Shown here: piece after piece, positions 56,501 to 64,000 of the stretch
Position numbering within the stretch: position 1 is the stretch's first letter
How the letters are laid out: the number at the start of each line of letters is the position of its first letter
Assembly: GCF_958450345.1 (NCBI RefSeq)
Contig: NC_088780.1
Span: 95,492,226-95,556,225 of the forward strand
Length of the DNA stretch: 64,000 nucleotides
DNA from: Calliphora vicina
Taxonomy: Eukaryota; Arthropoda; Insecta; Diptera; Calliphoridae
Reading direction: 5' to 3'
Translations under genes and position numbers: made by a program
The notes under the pieces: generated by a model
What the model was told of the DNA's origin: nothing
The model's database searches: none
Seen by the model: the letters and a program-made list of their open reading frames with translations, nothing else

Positions 56501-59232
56501 GCGGCATCGAAAACTAACCTCAATTTGTTCGGTTTATTGGGATTGGTTACCCCAAAATGTGGCAAATACCATTTTCTGAAACTGGTCACTTTGATGTCAT
56601 CTGAAGATAGCTTACGTACGTATCCTTTATCAATATATCCTTGCATGACTTCTTTGTACGCTTTGGAGAAGACTGGATCACGCTTCATTTTCTTTTCTAT
56701 ACCTTCTAAGCGCTTAAGTGCCATAGAATAACTGTTTGGAAAGCTCACTTCATCATATTTCCATAATAAACCTGTCTGGAATCGATCACCAACTTTTCTT
56801 GTAGACTCATTCAAAATCCGCTTGGCTCTGACATCTTCATCAGATTCCACAATAGGAGCTGCCCTTACACCCATATTTTCAACGTTAAAATAATCGGTCA
56901 CTATTTGATGAAGGTCGACGTCTCTTTTGACATTTACAAAAAGGCACGATTGTTGTATAGGTGATAGTCTATGACAAGGACCAAACACCACCCAGCCCAA
57001 TTCAGTGTTACAGGCAAATGGACCTGTCATGTTGTTGTTATTGGTGATAGATGGCAACCCTAAAAATGCATGATCTAAACCGATTAATAATTTTGGCACT
57101 ACGTTGGTGTAGGGTTTAACCGGTAAATGAGGTGAACCTTTAAATACCTTTTCAATTTCTTCGTGCGTTAGGCTTTGCATGGGCAAGTTTAAATTAGAAA
57201 CAGCATACACATCTTTAAGTAGGTGGCAACTCTTCCTATTGCTCCCACTTATCTTAACGTTGAACGATATAGCTGGTTCACAGGCTGATCTTCCACCGAA
57301 CCATTGGATATTTAGAGGGCAATTTTTTCCATGGACGCCAATTTTATCTGCCACTTCTCTGTCTAGCATTGTAATGGATGAGCCATCATCAAACAGGGCA
57401 TATATATCCATATGACAATTTTTACCATACAATGTTACAGGTAAAACTCTAAATAACAATTTGTTGTTACTTTTAGCAGAACAGCTGAGGACATTTTCTT
57501 GAGGTTGGTTGGTAGGGCATGGCAATGTAGAGGATGGATCACAAGGTGTGTTCTCATGAAGTAGTTTGTTATGCTTGCGTTGACATCCATTATTCGAGCA
57601 TGTTTTCTTACGGCGGCATTCTCGGGTGGTATGACCAACGTTCAAACATGAAAAACACGCTCGAATCCTTTTTACTTCCTTCCATCGATCCTGTGTATTC
57701 ATATTTAAAAAACGATCACAATCATAAATTTTATGAGGATTTTGACATATAGGACATTTTGGTTGGTTTGCCGTGGTGGTATGTAGTAAGACTCGGCGTT
57801 TCTGATCTTTTTGGTCAACTTCCTGAACACTGCATATTAAGTTGGCCACATCACTAAGCCAGTTACTAAAATCAATAATAGTAGGGTATGGTTGAATACT
57901 TGCAGCTGTTCTGGCCCAATCCAATTTTTTGCTCATGGGCAGTTTCGCTATCAACTCTTCCAATAAAGTCGGATTAGCTATATGCTGTTGACCATTCACT
58001 GATTGTAAAAAAACTGCTAAATTTTTAACTTTAGTGGAAAACGGAACCAGCTTTACTAAATTATTTTCTGAAACTTGCGGCAAATCCCTTACTTGACGTA
58101 GCTGACTATGGATGAGCTGCTCAGGGCGGCCGAACCGAAATTTAAGTTGCTCTATGACGGCATCAACGTTGTCAGGATGAATCAACAAAGATTTAATTAC
58201 TTCTCGCGCATTTCCCTTTAGGCATTTTTGTAGACGTTGATTATTTTCTAAATTCGTATAACCATACGCTGCAGTCGACTGAGTGAACGCTGTGTAGAAT
58301 AAGGGCCAGTCTTCTGGATCGCCGCAAAAGTCTGGCAAATCTTGAGTTTTCCTTGGCATGATGGTTGAATTCGGGATTGTGTTTGCAGTAGAGGGCTGTT
58401 GACTTAATTCCCAAAATGGCGGTATCGGATTGTTTGTGGCGGGCGACACATACATGTGATTAAATGCAGGTGCAGCTTGCGTCGGCGTATTGGTTCTGTT
58501 TGTAATAGTAGGCGCTGTTTGCATCGAAGGCATGTTTGTGTTTGTATCACAAAATGACGGCAGAACCAACGAATCGTTTGATGTCTGTGCTGCTTGCGTC
58601 GGCAGTGCAGCGATGCTGCTGGATGTCGAAGCAGTTTGCATACAAGACATGGCGGCTGTGTAAGTTGTCGATGTATTCGTTGGTTGACTTATATAATGCA
58701 ATGCGAATGTTGTTGGTGGCGGTTGGTCAATGGCGGAAATTGTTGATTGCGAAGCACTAACATGTTTGAGGTTATGGTCACTTACCTGGTCTTTTCTTTG
58801 GATAGCTGACTGTAGTTCTTGGCACTGGCGATTACTGTCAGAAAGCTTCACCTGAGCATCCGAAAGTTGACGCTGTAACATGGCAATGTGTTTTTGCATT
58901 TCTAGCACGCTGGTAGATGATGTCTTCGGTAGCGTCTGAACTGGTGTGCTGACTTTGGAATGGCTTGCTGGTGGTTTTGACACGGACTGTGTCTGTTGAG
59001 CACCTTTGGCATTGGCAGATGTAGCAGTTTTACTATCATCGGTAGATGCTGGCTGCATCTGGACGGGTGGTGTGGAAGTCACGTTTTTAATTTTAACGGC
59101 ATCTCTTGCTTGTGTAGTTGTTTGTGTGCCGCTGGCTGCGGATGACACTGGCTGTGTACCATCAGAAGGTTCAGATGTTACGCTATCACCTTTCAAACGA
59201 GGGCTCCGGCGCAGTGGAGAGTGTTGTAACAT
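53530..59232 (-). CDS. BEL/Pao Gag-Pol polyprotein, 1900 residues, intact
   Basis: Makes the structural and replication proteins of the retrotransposon. Domains in order: S/T/Q-rich N terminus with a short coiled coil (about 112-150); Gag-like DUF1759 region (about 297-440, LPDFCGDPEDW); CCHC knuckle C526, C529, H534, C539; aspartic protease with DDG at 615-617; reverse transcriptase about 870-1060 with YMDD at 1027-1030; RNase H with D1210 and D1283; integrase zinc finger H1515/C1552/C1555 region; integrase core D1588, D1650, E1700 (D-x61-D-x49-E); C-terminal DUF5641-like segment (KVGDLVFICDP). Family members are usually 1700-2000 residues. The first Met of the frame is taken as the start, 114 bp after the LTR. 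No frameshift or stop separates gag and pol. The last 10 codons lie in the LTR. Confidence 0.95.
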   Translation of the reverse strand: MLQHSPLRRSPRLKGDSVTSEPSDGTQPVSSAASGTQTTTQARDAVKIKNVTSTPPVQMQPASTDDSKTATSANAKGAQQTQSVSKPPASHSKVSTPVQTLPKTSSTSVLEMQKHIAMLQRQLSDAQVKLSDSNRQCQELQSAIQRKDQVSDHNLKHVSASQSTISAIDQPPPTTFALHYISQPTNTSTTYTAAMSCMQTASTSSSIAALPTQAAQTSNDSLVLPSFCDTNTNMPSMQTAPTITNRTNTPTQAAPAFNHMYVSPATNNPIPPFWELSQQPSTANTIPNSTIMPRKTQDLPDFCGDPEDWPLFYTAFTQSTAAYGYTNLENNQRLQKCLKGNAREVIKSLLIHPDNVDAVIEQLKFRFGRPEQLIHSQLRQVRDLPQVSENNLVKLVPFSTKVKNLAVFLQSVNGQQHIANPTLLEELIAKLPMSKKLDWARTAASIQPYPTIIDFSNWLSDVANLICSVQEVDQKDQKRRVLLHTTTANQPKCPICQNPHKIYDCDRFLNMNTQDRWKEVKRIRACFSCLNVGHTTRECRRKKTCSNNGCQRKHNKLLHENTPCDPSSTLPCPTNQPQENVLSCSAKSNNKLLFRVLPVTLYGKNCHMDIYALFDDGSSITMLDREVADKIGVHGKNCPLNIQWFGGRSACEPAISFNVKISGSNRKSCHLLKDVYAVSNLNLPMQSLTHEEIEKVFKGSPHLPVKPYTNVVPKLLIGLDHAFLGLPSITNNNNMTGPFACNTELGWVVFGPCHRLSPIQQSCLFVNVKRDVDLHQIVTDYFNVENMGVRAAPIVESDEDVRAKRILNESTRKVGDRFQTGLLWKYDEVSFPNSYSMALKRLEGIEKKMKRDPVFSKAYKEVMQGYIDKGYVRKLSSDDIKVTSFRKWYLPHFGVTNPNKPNKLRLVFDAAASVQDISLNSQLLKGPQDIASLPSTLYNFRRGQIAVGADIREMFHQILVQPCDRISQRFLWRDGNTANPPYEYEMVVMTFGAACSPSSALYVMKTNARDHRAFHPRAIEAICDHHYMDDFVDSFDSVEEAVSISKQVREIHKNGGFELRGFISNSDEVITTLDGSLISKQIPANDGTERVLGLFWEPSSDNFMFNLKFHRVDKLVMSGQRSPTKREVLSIIMSTFDPLGYLSHFTVGGKLLLRQIWKSNCLWDEPIPNALNSSWKRWRSQMNNIANFRVRRFYFSFGKPTSLQLHIFVDASEEAFAAIAYWRYIGDGDICTSFIISKTKCSPLKRVTIPRLELQAAVLGTRLKQNILSEHSLVPDKCVLWSDSKTVLKWIASNHRRYKPYVAHRVAEILASTDVENWRWVSTKDNVADEATRSSNNVDFSSSSRWLNGPAFLKLPEEDWTKGEIEISKEVDEEEISQKMSLIIINDNMVDFNRFSSLCRLKRSFAWVLRFINHCRKEYNVLQKHGLTSREVEYSEKLLCQLVQREAFPDELKLIKNKLSIPKTCHLYNLMPYVDDDGLLRVYGRIDAASYLPYSSRRPIILPKNHNFTKLVVMHYHCQMMHQNHEATICEVRKKFWIPQLRSLLKTIVSNCQQCKIKNANPQAPIMGPLPFDRLEPNIEPFKYTGLDYFGPINVSIGRRTEKRWVALFTCLTLRAIHLELAYDLSTDSCIIVIRNFINRRGIPARIRSDNGKNFIGANEEARRFSEVFDAKRIQNEMSMKGIEWIFNCPVNPSEGGIWERMVQCVKKVLRHTLKQISPKEHVLHSLLIEAENVVNSRPLTHLPISPHEEEPLTPNHFLIGSGNVANTPSVESPDIKPFTIKKQWRVSRCLRDRFWKKWVNEYLPTLTRRVKWCERTVPIKVGDLVFICDPNVPRSQWRKGLVTCVYAGPDGVARRVDVKTSTGKLQRAVSKLAVLDVESGEADSSTGAGVFQNDPECIS
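53562..53580 (-). promoter_or_regulatory. Polypurine tract of the BEL/Pao element
   Basis: On the minus strand, cacgggggcgggagtg directly precedes the TGTTCC start of the 3' LTR. This is the expected place for plus-strand DNA priming. It is also translated, as part of the ORF C terminus. Confidence 0.7.
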
Positions 59233-59346
59233 CTTTGAATTTTATTAAATATTCCAATTGTTCTGGCTTGAAATACAAACACCACGGCGACAAGCAAGTG
59301 CAGTTATTTTGTACACACAAATATACAAAAAAGTGCGAAATAAAAA

Positions 59347-59675
59347 TGTTGAACTCGTAAATAAAAGACGGGTTTTGCGTTGAACAAAATGCTTTATAAA
59401 AGTATTTATGTTTATTTCTAAAAAAAGGTTAAAGTTAATTTAATATTATGTTATAGAGACAAACAGCTTACCGCAGTTTTGCAACCGTCTTTGGCAAGGT
59501 TCAATTCAATTTAAATCTGATGTTCTTACTTATGACATACGAAACATAGAATATGAGAGAAAGAAGAATGCAAAAGGCGGCACAAATAAATTGACAAATG
59601 ACATTCATTATGAATTGCTAACTGCAATATACAAAAAGTCAGACTATGAAATACATTCAGGGTCATTCTGGAACA
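59347..59675 (-). repeat. 5' LTR of the BEL/Pao element
   Basis: Same 329 bp as the 3' LTR, with TG…CA termini. It should carry the promoter. No strong TATA box was assigned. The leader to the ORF start is short (59233-59346). Confidence 0.95.
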
Positions 59676-59734
59676 CCGGGTATTAGGGATTGGCATCCCT
59701 AATACAGACACACATTCACTTTTATATATATAGA

Positions 59735-61454
59735 TGATTTGTTTTCGTGATGAGCCGCTTAAAAGCAATAGTAATTGCTTTCAAAATTAAAATAACATAC
59801 GTCTGCGTTCTATTACTGCTTCTTTGATACATTTCTGTAAGCTTTTACTGTTGCTCTCAAAATTTCTATTGCATCCAAGGATGTACGATTTGTTGCTGAA
59901 TGACAAAATCAAATACACAAAATTTTTAGTTCCCTACTGGAAAATCCTACATTAAAGTCATCTCATATTGTAATAAAACTAGTAAAATGTAAAATAGTTT
60001 ACGATAATTATGCTATATTAAGTACTTTATGAGTCCTTTAAACAAAAATCTCACCATTGAAATTCAATTTGAAAATATATGAAATTTTTGGTTAATTTGG
60101 ACAAAAAAAAAATGTTCCCAAATAGTAGCCACCCTAATACGAACGTCAGATAATAAACAATTACTTAAGCCATGAGGTTGAAGTAAGAAATTCGTATTCT
60201 GCTACTGTTATGTATGTATGAGCGAGTATTACTACCAATATCAGTTACCAAATAACAAGACAAATTGTCATGTGTGTCAACAGTTCATCGAGGCGTCAAT
60301 TATTTTGCATAGAAAAAGCGTAACACTGGCCTGATGTGATGATGGTGGGTGGCTGTGATGGAGAAAAGTGAAAGTAAATGAAATATTTTTATAAAAGCTA
60401 AACAAACTAATACAACTAATGAATTTAAACAAGCATTTGTGGATGTGTGTTATATCCATGAGATAGTAAATATACAACTATGGGTAGTATTGGATTGAAG
60501 GCATAATTTCTTAACTTATTTGTCAAACACAAAAAGAACGAAGTAAGAAAAAATTTAATAGAAAAACGTGTATGTATGACTTAATCTCTATGAAAGATAC
60601 TTAGATTCCCGCTTTGGAAAATGTTGTTTGTACGATTAAGAAATGGCTTGAATTCATATGAAATGGAGTGGCATAAAGTGTAATAGAAAAGAATATCTGT
60701 ACATACAACTAAAGTTAAGAAATACACATTTATTTTGAGGCCTAAACTGATATTATCCGTTTATTTATTGCAGTCGTTAACATATCTTACAATAATAATG
60801 AAACAAAAAAAAATAAAGAAAAACAAAAACAACAAAAGTTATCTTTAACGCACTGTAAACTAAACACAAAATTACACACTTGTATCTATTGCTAGGAATT
60901 GTGTACAAATTCGTAGTTCCTTCTTTATACCACCAAATGCACACATGTGGAATAAGGAATAAAATTAATAATGTTACACATTTTAGCTACTCTGAGGGAG
61001 TAAGAGTATCTATCTGTATCTTTGTTTTTGTCCCATAATCTCCATCTTAAGCTCTGGACAATTGTTTAGTTTTTGCACGATTACTAATTTACTTAAATGC
61101 ATGATATTTATCAAACAAACAAATTTGTACTACTATTCGCTGCTCTACATATGTATTTATAAGATAGATTTTGTGTTTTTTGCTAGAATTTTTAACAAAA
61201 TTAAAATATCAAAATGTACTTTTATTCAATTTGCTCCAAGTTTCTTGTATGTAAATAATATTCATTTGGTATTTCAAACGGAGCATCTACATAAATAAGG
61301 CTTTAAATTTAGGACTTGAATTTTCACAAATTTTGAGTCACTTTGTATTCAAAAAACATACATGCACGAACACTGTACTTGTTTTAATTAAATGTATAAA
61401 ATAACTTGTATAAAATAAGTTGAAAAGGATAAATAGTCTAAATGTATGTCACAT
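59735..61454. other. No gene recognised; candidate host non-coding block
   Basis: AT-rich with no transposon signatures and no shared long words. Nothing codes. Confidence 0.45.
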
Positions 61455-62950
61455 CATTTTTAAATCGATCCTATTTCTTCGTTTGTTTCAAAAAAAAGTT
61501 ACATACAAAGAGTCGTGCACTACAAAAAACCTCGTCATAGCTATCAATTATCTGTTATAAATTAGGAGATATTCGCATTTGAAAATTTAATTTTCAAAAT
61601 TTTTATCCACCCAACTCCAGTTTTTTGATAACAGCGGATCCAAATATTTCCCGATTTTTCGCATATTTTTTTGGAAAATATACTTTTTTTCTTTTTAAGT
61701 TATCTAAAACAATTCTAAGAAGATGTTTAAACAATTTATTGTTTTAAAAAGCTGAATTTATACAAATGATTCTAAATGAAAAAAAAAATTAAAATTGCTG
61801 ATACCGAGGGGACCAAGGTCCATTCAAAAAACGCCAAAAAAAATTTCAATTTAGGGTTAAAATTCTCAAATTGCATAGTCGATATAAAAATAGTAACCCG
61901 ATTTGGATGGCCCAATATATTCTTAATTATTTTATAAAATGCTCTGATAAACCAACGCTTGGTATGGATATCATAAGCAAAAAACTAAAAAAATACCAGT
62001 TTTGGGATTTTTCAAAATTTTGGGAATTGCGGGATTATTGATAATAAATATATTTCCAATAGAAAAATCTAACATTTCCAATAGAAAAATCTAATGTAAC
62101 TGTAAAATTTCATTAAAAAATAATCATAAATAAAAATTTAACTTCAATATTATTACATATATACAATGTAATATATACATTATTCGCAAAAACTCAATAA
62201 CAAAAATTTTTTGTTTCATATTTATCAAAAAAGAATTCCATGAATTTCTTAATTGTTTGTTACATAACCTTGTCTACTTTGTGTGTTTTTACGTGGCAAA
62301 TAAATTAGGGAAAACTTAAATCTCGCAAAGAATTTACGTTACTTTTTTTAATTCAAATGCATATAACTTTGAGCTCAGTCATTATTTTCAAACAAATCGG
62401 GAAATATTTGGACTCGCTGTTATCTAAAAACCGGTTAATAACACTTACTCCTTGTGCATGTAAAATGTAATTCGGACCGGACTAACCGTTTTGAAGTTAC
62501 ATATTTATTTCCCTCTTTTTTTATCCATGAATCGCCTCCTGATATACAGGTTTTGCCGATATTATTTGTGACCGCAAAGTTTCCTCTCTATGTCTTCGGT
62601 ATCAGCAATTTTAAATATTTTTTTCATTTAAAATTTTTTAATATAAATTCAGCTTTTTAAAACAATTAATTGTTTAAACATCATCTTAGAATTTTTTTAC
62701 ATAACTTAAAAAGAAAAAAGTATTTTTTCCAAAAAAAATATGCGAAAAATCGGGAAATATTTGGATCCGCTGTTATCAAAAAACTGGAGTAGGGTGGGTA
62801 AAAATTTTGAAAATTAAATTTTCAGATGCGAGTATCTCCTAATTTATAAAAGATAATTGATAGCTACGACGAGGTTTTTTGTAGTGCTCGAATCTTTGTA
62901 TGTCATTTTTATGAAACAAACGAAGAAATAGAAATTGATTTAAAAATGTA
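61455..62950. mobile_element. 1.5-kb long-inverted-repeat (foldback-like) copy of the AT-rich family
   Basis: The left arm about 61455-61820 is inverted at about 62590-62950. Both contain tatttcttcgtttgt, gtagctatcaattatct-like, aatttaattttcaaaatttt, ttttttgataacagcggatc and tttcccgatttttcgcatat. The loop 61820-62590 matches 8.6-9.35 kb and 26.4-26.9 kb in pieces (ggaattgcgggattattgat, cgtggcaaataaattaggga), and itself holds a further inverted segment at 62335-62440. No coding and no clear target duplication. Confidence 0.75.
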
Positions 62951-64000
62951 TACAATTGTGAAATTGTTAAATTAAATGTCAATTTTCCTTAAACATAATC
63001 CATTTAACTTAAACTCAAACCAATATCGGTTTACACCCTTCTATGAAAAACCTTTTAATTTTAACTCTTTCTCTTTCCATCATCAACACACACACACACA
63101 AAAAGGTTTTCAAATTCCAATAATAAACATAAATGTTTGACAATTTCTAAAAAAAAAGATTATTGTTATTGCGCAAAAACTGGCAAATTATTTACGCATT
63201 TTAGATTATTTTCCAAAATTGAAATTACCTTTTGCCAATGAAACATTTACACAAACTCGTGCAACAACATGGCAACAAGGGACGAAGCCAACAACTTAAA
63301 ACGAACATTGAAAACACCCGCTGTTTGAACAATGATGTTTAAATCAACGCATTATTATAATGTGTTCAGTTCAATACAATGAAAGGACAACGACAATACA
63401 CAATACACAAACAACAAAAACGATAATTTTCATATGAAAACATTCAGGCATTCACACATATACATATATACGCAGATCCATATTCAAGCCTAAAAGTATG
63501 CAGGAAGGTAACAATTTCCACCTTTTGTTTGCAGTTTGTCTCGGGGTGGTGACCATAAAAGCTGTAAAATGAGCACAATTCAATGACTATTTACTTCCCA
63601 CCACAGACTAAAATTTTAAACAAATTTATCAAACAACAGGCATGTTTAAAATTTCATTGTTAGCTCTGAAATGAAAATGAAAAATGGGGGGAGTCCAGCC
63701 GACAAGTCACATGTTTTTGTAACACCGGACAAGGTAACATTTTTCAGGTCAAAAATGAAAGGGTTTCAAATGATTTGTGGTACAACAAGAAGAAGCTGTG
63801 AATTTGCTTGTTTTTATGTTTCACTGGAGATAAGCAAAATATTATTGTTGTTTCTTGATTCTTGGGTGAATAAAACCACCCTCTGAATAGTTAGTTTTTT
63901 TTTTTGCAATATCCTCTTTATGTATTGTCACCGTCTGACGTCATGCCTTTAGTAACAACAATACGTTACTGTAGCTCTTTGTATTCAAAGAAACACACAC
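62951..64000. other. No gene recognised; (CA)n at 63085-63100
   Basis: AT-rich with a short acacacacacacac run. No transposon or exon supported. May be host sequence. Confidence 0.45.

Larger units (their letters stand above)
53233..59675 (-). mobile_element. Complete BEL/Pao LTR retrotransposon
   Basis: The element is 6443 bp: two 329-bp LTRs, a 114-bp leader, and one long ORF on the minus strand. The 5-bp duplication CCGGG is at 53228-53232 and 59676-59680. The LTRs read identical by eye from end to end. The ORF is uninterrupted and all catalytic residues are in place. This indicates a recent insertion that could be competent. No envelope-like ORF is present. The primer-binding site next to the 59347 LTR edge does not match a tRNA end that I recognise. 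Confidence 0.95.
52148..59701. mobile_element. hAT-like element hosting the BEL/Pao insertion
   Basis: Ends TAGGGATGCCAA and the complement TTGGCATCCCTA. The flanks atacagat (52140-52147) and atacagac (59702-59709) give an 8-bp duplication with one mismatch (or tacaga, exact, 6 bp). Without the retrotransposon the element is about 1.1 kb. Near both ends it has many cgggattt / aatcccggg words. Its interior 52660-52925 matches the repeat at 46550-46800. No transposase. Assigned hAT-like from duplication length and TAGGG ends. Confidence 0.7.

Noticed and set aside
53233..59675. Endogenous retrovirus with an envelope gene
   Set aside because: The ORF ends in the LTR right after the DUF5641-like segment. 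No envelope ORF lies between it and the LTR, so it is a retrotransposon of the BEL/Pao type.
59735..61440. Search for host exons or RNA genes
   Set aside because: No splice-flanked conserved frame and no tRNA or snRNA box was found. I could only scan by eye, so a weak exon could be missed.

Overview
This window looks like non-genic, repeat-saturated chromatin from a dipteran, most plausibly a calyptrate fly (blowfly, house fly or flesh fly group). The sequence shows a strongly AT-rich background, no host exon I can defend, and a stack of insect transposon families: a BEL/Pao LTR retrotransposon, I/R1-type and jockey-type non-LTR elements, RTE-type elements, mariner and Tc1-like transposases, Helitron helicase pieces, hAT-like and TTAA-type short elements. 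It also carries repeats with a GAGTCGAT core followed by GTCC/GTCT runs, which resemble the mini-me elements described in Diptera. The species assignment is inference. No tRNA, rRNA, CRISPR or prokaryotic gene organisation was seen.

Layout. 1-1870: minus-strand pieces of non-LTR ORF2, one carrying a 446-bp MITE. 3.5-4.2 kb: mini-me-like repeat. 4.8-7.2 kb: a mariner relic split by an RTE element, then a Helitron helicase end. 8.0-9.4 kb: copy of an AT-rich family seen again at 26 and 61.5 kb. 10.6-14.7 kb: an I/R1-like ORF2 with EN, RT and RNase H, split by a 585-bp TA-flanked element and by a 5'-truncated RTE that itself holds a MITE. 16.1-17.7 kb: Tc1-like transposase split by a probable solo LTR. 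18-23.7 kb: tandem repeats, RNase H piece, mini-me-like repeat, ORF2 C-terminus. 24.2-27.2 kb: mariner termini enclosing an RTE piece that encloses a 1204-bp TA element. 29.3-32.7 kb: two jockey-type fragments, two inverted TTAA-flanked MITEs and another mariner relic. 34.25-37.74 kb: a large inverted-repeat element with a long palindrome, a Helitron insertion and a 31-bp minisatellite. 40-44 kb: mini-me-like and tandem modules. 44.04-44.96 kb: hAT-like element full of GTAGCA words. 46.5-48.6 kb: ORF2 remnant. 50.5-51.1 kb: Helitron 3' end. 52.1-59.7 kb: a hAT-like element containing the BEL/Pao element. 61.45-62.95 kb: long inverted-repeat element.

The only intact coding sequence is the 1900-residue Gag-Pol-like ORF of the BEL/Pao element at 53530-59232 (minus). 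Its two 329-bp LTRs appear identical and it is flanked by a 5-bp duplication, so it is young and possibly still active. Everything else is decayed. The main value of the window is its stratigraphy: at least eight insertions can be placed to the base, because the target duplication or the interrupted reading frame is still visible, and this gives a relative chronology.

I found no convincing new gene system. The most unusual structures are the 31-bp minisatellite whose unit carries two dyad symmetries inside a transposon end, and the 923-bp hAT-like element built from both orientations of one hexanucleotide.
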